Shown here: positions 39,178 to 53,799 of the stretch, in pieces
How positions within the stretch are numbered: the stretch's first letter is position 1
Layout of the letters: every line of letters begins with the position of its first letter
Source: Limanda limanda
Lineage: Eukaryota; Chordata; Actinopteri; Pleuronectiformes; Pleuronectidae
Direction: 5' to 3'
DNA: 64,000 bases
NCBI RefSeq assembly: GCF_963576545.1
Contig: NW_026870594.1
Location: 277,716 to 341,715 of the forward strand
Notes under the pieces: generated by a model
What the model saw: only the letters and a program-made list of their open reading frames with translations
What the model was told of the DNA's origin: nothing
Databases searched by the model: none
Position numbers and translations under genes: made by a program

Positions 39178-42100
39178 ATCGATTGGTACCATCCTTGAGC
39201 TTCTCCGACTTTCGGAAGGGTTAGGGTTAGGGTTAGGGATGAAAGCACATAGGAGAAAGAGATATTCTTGAATAACTTTTTTTGTGAAGGTCGGAGAGAC
39301 TTGGAAAGTGGTTGCATCTGGACTAATTTGGGTCCTGCGGATCGATTGGTACCATCCCCGAGCTTGTACGACCTTCGGAAGAGGTCGACCGACGAAATTC
39401 CCCCAAATCTGAGGAGATATTCTTGAATTACTTTTTTTGTGAAGGTCGGAGAGACTTGCAAGTAGGCTCTACCCCCACTAAATGGAGTTGCGCGCATCGA
39501 TCGGTACCATCCTTGAGCTTCTCCGACTTTCGGAAGGGTTAGGGTTAGGGTTAGGGATGAAAGCACATAGGAGAAAGAGATATTCTTGAATAACTTTTTT
39601 TGTGAAGGTCGGAGAGACTTGCAAGTAGGCTCTACCCCCACTAAATGGGGTAGCGCGCATCGATCGGTACCATCCTTGAGCTTCTCCGACTTTCGGAAGG
39701 GTTAGGGTTAGGGATGAAAGCACATAGGAGAAAGAGATATTCTTGAATAACTTTTTTTGTGAAGGTCGGAGAGACTTGCAAGTAGGCTCTACCCCCACTA
39801 AATGGGGTAGCGCGCATCGATCGGTACCATCCTTGAGCTTCTCCGACTTTCGGAAGGGTTAGGGTTAGGGTTAGGGATGAAAGCACATAGGAGAAAGAGA
39901 TATTCTTGAATAACTTTTTTTGTGAAGGTCGGAGAGACTTGCAAGTAGGCTCTACCCCCACTAAATGGGGTAGCGCGCATCGATCGGTACCATCCTTGAG
40001 CTTCTCCGACTTTCGGAAGGGTTAGGGTTAGGGTTAGGGATGAAAGCACATAGGAGAAAGAGATATTCTTGAATAACTTTTTTTGTGAAGGTCGGAGAGA
40101 CTTGCAAGTAGGCTCTACCCCCACTAAATGGGGTAGCGCGCATCGATCGGTACCATCCTTGAGCTTCTCCGACTTTCGGAAGGGTTAGGGTTAGGGTTAG
40201 GGATGAAAGCACATAGGAGAAAGAGATATTCTTGAATAACTTTTTTTGTGAAGGTCAGAGAGACTTGGAAAGTGGTTGCATCTGGACTAATTTGGGTCCT
40301 GCAGATCGATTGGTACCATCCCCGAGCTTGTACGACCTTCGGAAGAGGTCGACCGACGAAATTCCCCCAAATCTGAGGAGATATTCTTGAATAACTTTTT
40401 TTGTGAAGGTCGGAGAGACTTGCAAGTAGGCTCTACCCCCACTAAATGGGGTAGCGCGCATCGATCGGTACCATCCTTGAGCTTCTCCGACTTTCGGAAG
40501 GGTTAGGGTTAGGGTTAGGGATGAAAGCACATAGGAGAAAGAGATATTCTTGAATAACTTTTTTTGTGAAGGTCGGAGAGACTTGGAAAGTGGTTGCATC
40601 TGGACTAATTTGGGTCCTGCGGATCGATTGGTACCATCCCCGAGCTTGTACGACCTTCGGAAGAGGTCGACCGACGAAATTCCCCCAAATCTGAGGAGAT
40701 ATTCTTGAATAACTTTTTTTGTGAAGGTCGGAGAGACTTGCAAGTAGGCTCTACCCCCACTAAATGGGGTTGCGCGCATCGATCGGTACTATCCTTGAGC
40801 TTCTCCGACTTTCGGAAGGGTTAGGGTTAGGGTTAGGGATGAAAGCACATAGGAGAAAGAGATATTCTTGAATAACTTTTTTTGTGAAGGTCGGAGAGAC
40901 TTGCAAGTAGGCTCTACCCCCACTAAATGGGGTAGCGCGCATCGATCGGTACCATCCTTGAGCTTCTACGACTTTCGGAAGGGTTAGGGTTAGGGTTAGG
41001 GATGAAAGCACATAGGAGAAAGAGATATTCTTGAATAACTTTTTTTGTGAAGGTCGGAGAGACTTGCAAGTTGGCTCTACCCCCACTAAATGGAGTAGCG
41101 CGCATCGATCGGTACCATCCTTGAGCTTCTCCGACTTTCGGAAGGGTTAGGGTTAGGGTTAGGGATGAAAGCACATAGGAGAAAGAGATATTCTTGAATA
41201 ACTTTTTTTGTGAAGGTCGGAGAGACTTGCAAGTAGGCTCTACCCCCACTAAATGGGGTAGCGCGCATCGATCGGTACCATCCTTGAGCTTCTCCGACTT
41301 TCGGAAGGGTTAGGGTTAGGGTTAGGGATGAAAGCACATAGGAGAAAGAGATATTCTTGAATAACTTTTTTTGTGAAGGTCGGAGAGACTTGCAAGTTGG
41401 CTCTACCCCCACTAAATGGGGTAGCGCGCATCGATCGGTACCATCCTTGAGCTTCTCCGACTTTCGGAAGGGTTAGGGTTAGGGTTAGGGATGAAAGCAC
41501 ATAGGAGAAAGAGATATTCTTGAATAACTTTTTTTGTGAAGGTCGGAGAGACTTGGAAAGTGGTTGCATCTGGACTAATTTGGGTCCTGCAGATCGATTG
41601 GTACCATCCCCGAGCTTGTACGACCTTCGGAAGAGGTCGACCGACGAAATTCCCCCAAATCTGAGGAGATATTCTTGAATAACTTTTTTTGTGAAGGTCG
41701 GAGAGACTTGCAAGTAGGCTCTACCCCCACTAAATGGGGTAGCGCGCATCGATCGGTACCATCCTTGAGCTTCTCCGACTTTCGGAAGGGTTAGGGTTAG
41801 GGTTAGGGATGAAAGCACATAGGAGAAAGAGATATTCTTGAATAACTTTTTTTGTGAAGGTCGGAGAGACTTGGAAAGTGGTTGCATCTGGACTAATTTG
41901 GGTCCTGCGGATCGATTGGTACCATCCCCGAGCTTGTACGACCTTCGGAAGAGGTCGACCGACGAAATTCCCCCAAATCTGAGGAGATATTCTTGAATAA
42001 CTTTTTTTGTGAAGGTCGGAGAGACTTGCAAGTAGGCTCTACCCCCACTAAATGGGGTTGCGCGCATCGATCGGTACCATCCTTGAGCTTCTCCGACTTT

Positions 42101-45100
42101 CGGAAGGGTTAGGGTTAGGGTTAGGGATGAAAGCACATAGGAGAAAGAGATATTCTTGAATAACTTTTTTTGTGAAGGTCGGAGAGACTTGCAAGTAGGC
42201 TCTACCCCCACTAAATGGGGTAGCGCGCATCGATCGGTACCATCCTTGAGCTTCTCCGACTTTCGGAAGGGTTAGGGTTAGGGTTAGGGATGAAAGCACA
42301 TAGGAGAAAGAGATATTCTTGAATAACTTTTTTTGTGAAGGTCGGAGAGACTTGCAAGTTGGCTCTACCCCCACTAAATGGGGTAGCGCGCATCGATCGG
42401 TACCATCCTTGAGCTTCTCCGACTTTCGGAAGGGTTAGGGTTAGGGTTAGGGATGAAAGCACATAGGAGAAAGAGATATTCTTGAATAACTTTTTTTGTG
42501 AAGGTCGGAGAGACTTGCAAGTAGGCTCTGCCCCCACTAAATGGGGTAGCGCGCATCGATCGGTACCATCCTTGAGCTTCTCCGACTTTCGGAAGGGTTA
42601 GGGTTAGGGTTAGGGATGAAAGCACATAGGAGAAAGAGATATTCTTGAATAACTTTTTTTGTGAAGGTCGGAGAGACTTGGAAAGTGGTTGCATCTGGAC
42701 TAATTTGGGTCCTGCGGATCGATTGGTACCATCCCCGAGCTTGTACGACCTTCTGAAGAGGTCGACCGACGAAATTCCCCCAAATCTGAGGAGATATTCT
42801 TGAATAACTTTTTTTGTGAAGGTCGGAGAGACTTGCAAGTAGGCTCTACCCCCACTAAATGGGGTAGCGCGCATCGATCGGTACCATCCTTGAGCTTCTC
42901 CGACTTTCGGAAGGGTTAGAGTTAGGGTTAGGGATGAAAGCACATAGGAGAAAGAGATATTCTTGAATAACTTTTTTTGTGAAGGTCGGAGAGACTTGGA
43001 AAGTGGTTGCATCTGGACTAATTTGGGTCCTGCGGATCGATTGGTACCATCCCCGAGCTTGTACGACCTTCGGAAGAGGTCGACCGACGAAATTCCCCCA
43101 AATCTGAGGAGATATTCTTGAATAGCTTTTTTTGTGAAGGTCGGAGAGACTTGCAAGTAGGCTCTACCCCCACTAAATGGGGTTGCGCGCATCGATCGGT
43201 ACCATCCTTGAGCTTCTCCGACTTTCGGAAGGGTTAGGGTTAGGGTTAGGGATGAAAGCACATAGGAGAAAGAGATATTCTTGAATAACTTTTTTTGTGA
43301 AGGTCGGAGAGACTTGCAAGTAGGCTCTACCCCCACTAAATGGGGTAGCGCGCATCGATCGGTACCATCCTTGAGCTTCTCCGACTTTCGGAAGGGTTAG
43401 GGTTAGGGTTAGGGATGAAAGCACATAGGAGAAAGAGATATTCTTGAATAACTTTTTTTGTGAAGGTCGGAGAGACTTGAAAAGTGGTTGCATCTGGACT
43501 AATTTGGGTCCTGCGGATCGATTGGTACCATCCCCGAGCTTGTACGACCTTCGGAAGAGGTCGACCGACGAAATTCCCCCAAATCTGAGGAGATATTCTT
43601 GAATTACTTTTTTTGTGAAGGTCGGAGAGACTTGCAAGTAGGCTCTACCCCCACTAAATGGGGTTGCGCGCATCGATCGGTACCATCCTTGAGCTTCTCC
43701 GACTTTCGGAAGGGTTAGGGTTAGGGTTAGGGATGAAAGCACATAGGAGAAAGAGATATTCTTGAATAACTTTTTTTGTGAAGGTCGGAGAGACTTGCAA
43801 GTAGGCTCTACCCCCACTAAATGGGGTAGCGCGCATCGATCGGTACCATCCTTGAGCTTCTCCGACTTTCAGAAGGGTTAGGGTTAGGGTTAGGGATGAA
43901 AGCACATAGGAGAAAGAGATATTCTTGAATAACTTTTTTTGTGAAGGTCGGAGAGACTTGCAAGTAGGCTCTACCCCCACTAAATGGGGTAGCGCGCATC
44001 GATCGGTACCATCCTTGAGCTTCTCCGACTTTCGGAAGGGTTAGGGTTAGGGTTAGGGATGAAAGCACATAGGAGAAAGAGATATTCTTGAATAACTTTT
44101 TTTGTGAAGGTCGGAGAGACTTGCAAGTAGGCTCTGCCCCCACTAAATGGGGTAGCGCGCATCGATCGGTACCATCGTTGAGCTTCTCCGACTTTCGGAA
44201 GGGTTAGGGTTAGGGTTAGGGATGAAAGCACATAGGAGAAAGAGATATTCTTGAATAACTTTTTTTGTGAAGGTCGGAGAGACTTGAAAAGTGGTTGCAT
44301 CTGGACTAATTTGGGTCCTGCGGATCGATTGGTACCATCCCCGAGCTTGTACGACCTTCGGAAGAGGTCGACCGACGAAATTCCCCCAAATCTGAGGAGA
44401 TATTCTTGAATAACTTTTTTTGTGAAGGTCGGAGAGACTTGCAAGTAGGCTCTACCCCCACTAAATGGGGTAGCGCGCATCGATCGGTACCATCCTTGAG
44501 CTTCTCCGACTTTCGGAAGGGTTAGGGTTAGGGTTAGGGATGAAAGCACATAGGAGAAAGAGATATTCTTGAATAACTTTTTTTGTGAAGGTCGGAGAGA
44601 CTTGGAAAGTGGTTGCATCTGGACTAATTCGGGTCCTGCAGATCGATTGGTACCATCTCCGAGCTTGTACGACCTTCGGAAGAGGTCGACCGACGAAATT
44701 CCCCCAAATCTGAGGAGATATTCTTGAATAACTTTTTTTGTGAAGGTCGGAGAGACTTGCAAGTAGGCTCTACCCCCACTAAATGGGGTAGCGCGCATCG
44801 ATCGGTACCATCCTTGAGCTTCTCCGACTTTCGGAAGGGTTAGGGTTAGGGTTAGGGATGAAAGCACATAGGAGAAAGAGATATTCTTGAATAACTTTTT
44901 TTGTGAAGGTCGGAGAGACTTGGAAAGTGGTTGCATCTGGACTAATTTGGGTCCTGCGGATCGATTGGTACCATCCCCGAGCTTGTACGACCTTCGGAAG
45001 AGGTCGACCGACGAAATTCCCCCAAATCTGAGGAGATATTCTTGAATAACTTTTTTTGTGAAGGTCGGAGAGACTTGCAAGTAGGCTCTACCCCCACTAA

Positions 45101-48100
45101 ATGGGGTTGCGCGCATCGATCGGTACCATCCTTGAGCTTCTCCGACTTTCGGAAGGGTTAGGGTTAGGGTTAGGGATGAAAGCACATAGGAGAAAGAGAT
45201 ATTCTTGAATAACTTTTTTTGTGAAGGTCGGAGAGACTTGCAAGTAGGCTCTACCCCCACTAAATGGGGTAGCGCGCATCGATCGGTACCATCCTTGAGC
45301 TTCTCCGACTTTCGGAAGGGTTAGGGTTAGGGTTAGGGATGAAAGCACATAGGAGAAAGAGATATTCTTGAATAACTTTTTTTGTGAAGGTCGGAGAGAC
45401 TTGAAAAGTGGTTGCATCTGGACTAATTTGGGTCCTGCGGATCGATTGGTACCATCCCCGAGCTTGTACGACCTTCGGAAGAGGTCGACCGACGAAATTC
45501 CCCCAAATCTGAGGAGATATTCTTGAATTACTTTTTTTGTGAAGGTCGGAGAGACTTGCAAGTAGGCTCTACCCCCACTAAATGGGGTTGCGCACATCGA
45601 TCGGTACCATCCTTGAGCTTTTCCGACTTTCGGAAGGGTTAGGGTTAGGGTTAGGGATGAAAGCACATAGGAGAAAGAGATATTCTTGAATAACTTTTTT
45701 TGTGAAGGTCGGAGAGACTTGCAAGTAGGCTCTACCCCCACTAAATGGGGTAGCGCGCATCGATCGGTACCATCCTTGAGCTTCTCCGACTTTCGGAAGG
45801 GTTAGGGTTAGGGTTAGGGATGAAAGCACATAGGAGAAAGAGATATTCTTGAATAACTTTTTTTGTGAAGGTCGGAGAGACTTGAAAAGTGGTTGCATCT
45901 GGACTAATTTGGGTCCTGCGGATCGATTGGTACCATCCCCGAGCTTGTACGACCTTCGGAAGAGGTCGACCGACGAAATTCCCCCAAATCTGAGGAGATA
46001 TTCTTGAATTACTTTTTTTGTGAAGGTCGGAGAGACTTGCAAGTAGGCTCTACCCCCACTAAATGGGGTAGCGCGCATCGATCGGTACCATCCTTGAGCT
46101 TCTCCGACTTTCGGAAGGGTTAGGGTTAGGGTTAGGGATGAAAGCACATAGGAGAAAGAGATATTCTTGAATAACTTTTTTTGTGAAGGTCGGAGAGACT
46201 TGAAAAGTGGTTGCATCTGGACTAATTTGGGTCCTGCGGATCGATTGGTACCATCCCCGAGCTTGTACGACCTTCGGAAGAGGTCGACCGACGAAATTCC
46301 CCCAAATCTGAGGAGATATTCTTGAATAGCTTTTTTTGTGAAGGTCGGAGAGACTTGCAAGTAGGCTCTACCCCCACTAAATGGGGTTGCGCGCATCGAT
46401 CGGTACCATCCTTGAGCTTCTCCGACTTTCGGAAGGGTTAGGGTTAGGGTTAGGGATGAAAGCACATAGGAGAAAGAGATATTCTTGAATAACTTTTTTT
46501 GTGAAGGTCGGAGAGACTTGCAAGTAGGCTCTACCCCCACTAAATGGGGTAGCGCGCATCGATCGGTACCATCCTTGAGCTTCTCCGACTTTCGGAAGGG
46601 TTAGGGTTAGGGTTAGGGATGAAAGCACATAGGAGAAAGAGATATTCTTGAATAACTTTTTTTGTGAAGGTCGGAGAGACTTGGAAAGTGGTTGCATCTG
46701 GACTAATTTGGGTCCTGCGGATCGATTGGTACCATCCCCGAGCTTGTACGACCTTCGGAAGAGGTCGACCGACGAAATTCCCCCAAATCTGAGGAGATAT
46801 TCTTGAATTACTTTTTTTGTGAAGGTCGGAGAGACTTGCAAGTAGAATCTACCCCCACTAAATGGGGTTGCGCGCATCGATCGGTACCATCCTTGAGCTT
46901 CTCCGACTTTCGGAAGGGTTAGGGTTAGGGTTAGGGATGAAAGCACATAGGAGAAAGAGATATTCTTGAATAACTTTTTTTGTGAAGGTCGGAGAGACTT
47001 GCAAGTAGGCTCTACCCCCACTAAATGGGGTAGCGCGCATCGATCGGTACCATCCTTGAGCTTCTCCGACTTTCAGAAGGGTTAGGGTTAGGGTTAGGGA
47101 TGAAAGCACATAGGAGAAAGAGATATTCTTGAATAACTTTTTTTGTGAAGGTCGGAGAGACTTGCAAGTAGGCTCTACCCCCACTAAATGGGGTAGCGCG
47201 CATCGATCGGTACCATCCTTGAGCTTCTCCGACTTTCGGAAGGGTTAGGGTTAGGGTTAGGGATGAAAGCACATAGGAGAAAGAGATATTCTTGAATAAC
47301 TTTTTTTGTGAAGGTCGGAGAGACTTGCAAGTAGGCTCTGCCCCCACTAAATGGGGTAGCGCGCATCGATCGGTACCATCGTTGAGCTTCTCCGACTTTC
47401 GGAAGGGTTAGGGTTAGGGTTAGGGATGAAAGCACATAGGAGAAAGAGATATTCTTGAATAACTTTTTTTGTGAAGGTCGGAGAGACTTGAAAAGTGGTT
47501 GCATCTGGACTAATTTGGGTCCTGCGGATCGATTGGTACCATCCCCGAGCTTGTACGACCTTCGGAAGAGGTCGACCGACGAAATTCCCCCAAATCTGAG
47601 GAGATATTCTTGAATAACTTTTTTTGTGAAGGTCGGAGAGACTTGCAAGTAGGCTCTACCCCCACTAAATGGGGTAGCGCGCATCGATCGGTACCATCCT
47701 TGAGCTTCTCCGACTTTCGGAAGGGTTAGGGTTAGGGTTAGGGATGAAAGCACATAGGAGAAAGAGATATTCTTGAATAACTTTTTTTGTGAAGGTCGGA
47801 GAGACTTGGAAAGTGGTTGCATCTGGACTAATTCGGGTCCTGCGGATCGATTGGTACCATCTCCGAGCTTGTACGACCTTCGGAAGAGGTCGACCGACGA
47901 AATTCCCCCAAATCTGAGGAGATATTCTTGAATAACTTTTTTTGTGAAGGTCGGAGAGACTTGCAAGTAGGCTCTACCCCCACTAAATGGGGTAGCGCGC
48001 ATCGATCGGTACCATCCTTGAGCTTCTCCGACTTTCGGAAGGGTTAGGGTTAGGGTTAGGGATGAAAGCACATAGGAGAAAGAGATATTCTTGAATAACT

Positions 48101-48602
48101 TTTTTTGTGAAGGTCGGAGAGACTTGGAAAGTGGTTGCATCTGGACTAATTTGGGTCCTGCGGATCGATTGGTACCATCCCCGAGCTTGTACGACCTTCG
48201 GAAGAGGTCGACCGACGAAATTCCCCCAAATCTGAGGAGATATTCTTGAATAACTTTTTTTGTGAAGGTCGGAGAGACTTGCAAGTAGGCTCTACCCCCA
48301 CTAAATGGGGTTGCGCGCATCGATCGGTACCATCCTTGAGCTTCTCCGACTTTCGGAAGGGTTAGGGTTAGGGTTAGGGATGAAAGCACATAGGAGAAAG
48401 AGATATTCTTGAATAACTTTTTTTGTGAAGGTCGGAGAGACTTGCAAGTAGGCTCTACCCCCACTAAATGGGGTAGCGCGCATCGATCGGTACCATCCTT
48501 GAGCTTCTCCGACTTTCGGAAGGGTTAGGGTTAGGGTTAGGGATGAAAGCACATAGGAGAAAGAGATATTCTTGAATAACTTTTTTTGTGAAGGTCGGAG
48601 AG
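35802..48602 (+). repeat. 17,992-bp higher-order repeat, copy 2 segment
   Basis: This segment is near-identical to 17.81-30.61 kb. The differences I noticed are few: C to T near 39182, C to T near 40788, GC to AA near 46845 (GTAGAATCTAC), and G versus A near 47686/29694. This implies very recent duplication or efficient gene conversion over about 12.8 kb. Confidence 0.88.
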
Positions 48603-49260
48603 ACTTGAAAAGTGGTTGCATCTGGACTAATTTGGGTCCTGCGGATCGATTGGTACCATCCCCGAGCTTGTACGACCTTCGGAAGAGGTCGACCGACGAA
48701 ATTCCCCCAAATCTGAGGAGATATTCTTGAATTACTTTTTTTGTGAAGGTCGGAGAGACTTGCAAGTAGGCTCTACCCCCACTAAATGGGGTTGCGCACA
48801 TCGATCGGTACCATCCTTGAGCTTTTCCGACTTTCGGAAGGGTTAGGGTTAGGGTTAGGGATGAAAGCACATAGGAGAAAGAGATATTCTTGAATAACTT
48901 TTTTTGTGAAGGTCGGAGAGACTTGCAAGTAGGCTCTACCCCCACTAAATGGGGTAGCGCGCATCGATCGGTACCATCCTTGAGCTTCTCCGACTTTCGG
49001 AAGGGTTAGGGTTAGGGTTAGGGATGAAAGCACATAGGAGAAAGAGATATTCTTGAATAACTTTTTTTGTGAAGGTCGGAGAGACTTGAAAAGTGGTTGC
49101 ATCTGGACTAATTTGGGTCCTGCGGATCGATTGGTACCATCCCCGAGCTTGTACGACCTTCGGAAGAGGTCGACCGACGAAATTCCCCCAAATCTGAGGA
49201 GATATTCTTGAATTACTTTTTTTGTGAAGGTCGGAGAGACTTGCAAGTAGGCTCTACCCC
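42440..49260 (+). repeat. 3,204-bp tandem duplication, second instance
   Basis: About 42.44-46.05 kb recurs at 45.65-49.26 kb with offset 3,204 bp and the same markers as the first instance. It extends further right to include GCACATCGAT with CTTTTCCGAC near 45590 and again near 48794. In the first instance this last marker occurs only near 27598, so the two instances do not have identical ends. Confidence 0.82.
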
Positions 49261-52200
49261 CACTAAATGGGGTTGCGCGCATCGATCGGTACCATCCTTG
49301 AGCTTCTCCGACTTTCGGAAGGGTTAGGGTTAGGGTTAGGGATGAAAGCACATAGGAGAAAGAGATATTCTTGAATAACTTTTTTTGTGAAGGTCGGAGA
49401 GACTTGCAAGTAGGCTCTACCCCCACTAAATGGGGTAGCGCGCATCGATCGGTACCATCCTTGAGCTTCTCCGACTTTCGGAAGGGTTAGGGTTAGGGTT
49501 AGGGATGAAAGCACATAGGAGAAAGAGATATTCTTGAATAACTTTTTTTGTGAAGGTCGGAGAGACTTGCAAGTAGGCTCTACCCCCACTAAATGGGGTA
49601 GCGCGCATCGATCGGTACCATCCTTGAGCTTCTCCGACTTTCGGAAGGGTTAGGGTTAGGGTTAGGGATGAAAGCACATAGGAGAAAGAGATATTCTTGA
49701 ATAACTTTTTTTGTGAAGGTCGGAGAGACTTGCAAGTAGGCTCTACCCCCACTAAATGGGGTAGCGCGCATCGATCGGTACCATCCTTGAGCTTCTCCGA
49801 CTTTCGGAAGGGTTAGGGTTAGGGTTAGGGATGAAAGCACATAGGAGAAAGAGATATTCTTGAATAACTTTTTTTGTGAAGGTCGGAGAGACTTGCAAGT
49901 AGGCTCTACCCCCACTAAATGGGGTAGCGCGCATCGATCGGTACCATCCTTGAGCTTCTCCGACTTTCGGAAGGGTTAGAGTTAGGGTTAGGGATGAAAG
50001 CACATAGGAGAAAGAGATATTCTTGAATAACTTTTTTTGTGAAGGTCGGAGAGACTTGCAAGTAGGCTCTACCCCCACTAAATGGGGTAGCGCGCATCGA
50101 TCGGTACCATCCTTGAGCTTCTCCGACTTTCGGAAGGGTTAGGGTTAGGGTTAGGGATGAAAGCACATAGGAGAAAGAGATATTCTTGAATAACTTTTTT
50201 TGTGAAGGTCGGAGAGACTTGCAAGTAGGCTCTACCCCCACTAAATGGGGTAGCGCGCATCGATCGGTACCATCCTTGAGCTTCTCCGACTTTCGGAAGG
50301 GTTAGGGTTAGGGTTAGGGATGAAAGCACATAGGAGAAAGAGATATTCTTGAATAACTTTTTTTGTGAAGGTCGGAGAGACTTGCAAGTAGGCTCTACCC
50401 CCACTAAATGGGGTAGCGCGCATCGATCGGTACCATCCTTGAGCTTCTCCGACTTTCGGAAGGGTTAGGGTTAGGGTTAGGGATGAAAGCACATAGGAGA
50501 AAGAGATATTCTTGAATAACTTTTTTTGTGAAGGTCGGAGAGACTTGGAAAGTGGTTGCATCTGGACTAATTTGGGTCCTGCGGATCGATTGGTACCATC
50601 CCCGAGCTTGTACGACCTTCGGAAGAGGTCGACCGACGAAATTCCCCCAAATCTGAGGAGATATTCTTGAATTACTTTTTTTGTGAAGGTCGGAGAGACT
50701 TGCAAGTAGGCTCTACCCCCACTAAATGGGGTTGCGCGCATCGATCGGTACCATCCTTGAGCTTCTCAGACTTTCGGAAGGGTTAGGGTTAGGGTTAGGG
50801 ATGAAAGCACATAGGAGAAAGAGATATTCTTGAATAACTTTTTTTGTGAAGGTCGGAGAGACTTGCAAGTAGGCTCTACCCCCACTAAATGGGGTAGCGC
50901 GCATCGATCGGTACCATCCTTGAGCTTCTCCGACTTTCAGAAGGGTTAGGGTTAGGGTTAGGGATGAAAGCACATAGGAGAAAGAGATATTCTTGAATAA
51001 CTTTTTTTGTGAAGGTCGGAGAGACTTGCAAGTAGGCTCTACCCCCACTAAATGGGGTAGCGCGCATCGATCGGTACCATCCTTGAGCTTCTCCGACTTT
51101 CGGAAGGGTTAGGGTTAGGGTTTGGGATGAAAGCACATAGGAGAAAGAGATATTCTTGAATAACTTTTTTTGTGAAGGTCGGAGAGACTTGCAAGTAGGC
51201 TCTGCCCCCACTAAATGGGGTAGCGCGCATCGATCGGTACCATCCTTGAGCTTCTCCGACTTTCGGAAGGGTTAGGGTTAGGGTTAGGGATGAAAGCACA
51301 TAGGAGAAAGAGATATTCTTGAATAACTTTTTTTGTGAAGGTCGGAGAGACTTGGAAAGTGGTTGCATCTGGACTAATTTGGGTCCTGCAGATCGATTGG
51401 TACCATCCCCGAGCTTGTACGACCTTCGGAAGAGGTCGACCGACGAAATTCCCCCAAATCTGAGGAGATATTCTTGAATAACTTTTTTTGTGAAGGTCGG
51501 AGAGACTTGCAAGTAGGCTCTACCCCCACTAAATGGGGTAGCGCGCATCGATCGGTACCATCCTTGAGCTTCTCCGACTTTCGGAAGGGTTAGGGTTAGG
51601 GTTAGGGATGAAAGCACATAGGAGAAAGAGATATTCTTGAATAACTTTTTTTGTGAAGGTCGGAGAGACTTGGAAAGTGGTTGCATCTGGACTAATTTGG
51701 GTCGTGCGGATCGATTGGTACCATCTCCGAGCTTGTACGACCTTCGGAAGAGGTCGACCGACGAAATTCCCCCAAATCTGAGGAGATATTCTTGAATAAC
51801 TTTTTTTGTGAAGGTCGGAGAGACTTGCAAGTAGGCTCTACCCCCACTAAATGGGGTAGCGCGCATCGATCGGTACCATCCTTGAGCTTCTCCGACTTTC
51901 GGAAGGGTTAGGGTTAGGGTTAGGGATGAAAGCACATAGGAGAAAGAGATATTCTTGAATAACTTTTTTTGTGAAGGTCGGAGAGACTTGGAAAGTGGTT
52001 GCATCTGGACTAATTTGGGTCCTGCAGATCGATTGGTACCATCCCCGAGCTTGTACGACCTTCGGAAGAGGTCGACCGACGAAATTCCCCCAAATCTGAG
52101 GAGATATTCTTGAATAACTTTTTTTGTGAAGGTCGGAGAGACTTGCAAGTAGGCTCTACCCCCACTAAATGGGGTTGCGCGCATCGATCGGTACCATCCT

Positions 52201-53799
52201 TGAGCTTCTCCGACTTTCGGAAGGGTTAGGGTTAGGGTTAGGGATGAAAGCACATAGGAGAAAGAGATATTCTTGAATAACTTTTTTTGTGAAGGTCGGA
52301 GAGACTTGCAAGTAGGCTCTACCCCCACTAAATGGGGTAGCGCGCATCGATCGGTACCATCCTTGAGCTTCTCCGACTTTCGGAAGGGTTAGGGTTAGGG
52401 TTAGGGATGAAAGCACATAGGAGAAAGAGATATTCTTGAATAACTTTTTTTGTGAAGGTCGGAGAGACTTGAAAAGTGGTTGCATCTGGACTAATTTGGG
52501 TCCTGCGGATCGATTGGTACCATCCCCGAGCTTGTACGACCTTCGGAAGAGGTCGACCGACGAAATTCCCCCAAATCTGAGGAGATATTCTTGAATTACT
52601 TTTTTTGTGAAGGTCGGAGAGACTTGCAAGTAGGCTCTACCCCCACTAAATGGGGTTGCGCGCATCGATCGGTACCATCCTTGAGCTTCTCCGACTTTCG
52701 GAAGGGTTAGGGTTAGGGTTAGGGATGAAAGCACATAGGAGAAAGAGATATTCTTGAATAACTTTTTTTGTGAAGGTCGGAGAGACTTGCAAGTAGGCTC
52801 TACCCCCACTAAATGGGGTAGCGCGCATCGATCGGTACCATCCTTGAGCTTCTCCGACTTTCGGAAGGGTTAGGGTTAGGGTTAGGGATGAAAGCACATA
52901 GGAGAAAGAGATATTCTTGAATAACTTTTTTTGTGAAGGTCGGAGAGACTTGCAAGTAGGCTCTACCCCCACTAAATGGGGTAGCGCGCATCGATCGGTA
53001 CCATCCTTGAGCTTCTCCGACTTTCGGAAGGGTTAGGGTTAGGGTTAGGGATGAAAGCACATAGGAGAAAGAGATATTCTTGAATAACTTTTTTTGTGAA
53101 GGTCGGAGAGACTTGCAAGTAGGCTCTACCCCCACTAAATGGGGTAGCGCGCATCGATCGGTACCATCCTTGAGCTTCTCCGACTTTCGGAAGGGTTAGG
53201 GTTAGGGTTAGGGATGAAAGCACATAGGAGAAAGAGATATTCTTGAATAACTTTTTTTGTGAAGGTCGGAGAGACTTGCAAGTAGGCTCTACCCCCACTA
53301 AATGGGGTAGCGCGCATCGATCGGTACCATCCTTGAGCTTCTCCGACTTTCGGAAGGGTTAGGGTTAGGGTTAGGGATGAAAGCACATAGGAGAAAGAGA
53401 TATTCTTGAATAACTTTTTTTGTGAAGGTCGGAGAGACTTGCAAGTAGGCTCTACCCCCACTAAATGGGGTAGCGCGCATCGATCGGTACCATCCTTGAG
53501 CTTCTCCGACTTTCGGAAGGGTTAGGGTTAGGGTTAGGGATGAAAGCACATAGGAGAAAGAGATATTCTTGAATAACTTTTTTTGTGAAGGTCGGAGAGA
53601 CTTGCAAGTAGGCTCTACCCCCACTAAATGGGGTAGCGCGCATCGATCGGTACCATCCTTGAGCTTCTCCGACTTTCGGAAGGGTTAGGGTTAGGGTTAG
53701 GGATGAAAGCACATAGGAGAAAGAGATATTCTTGAATAACTTTTTTTGTGAAGGTCGGAGAGACTTGCAAGTAGGCTCTACCCCCACTAAATGTGGTAA

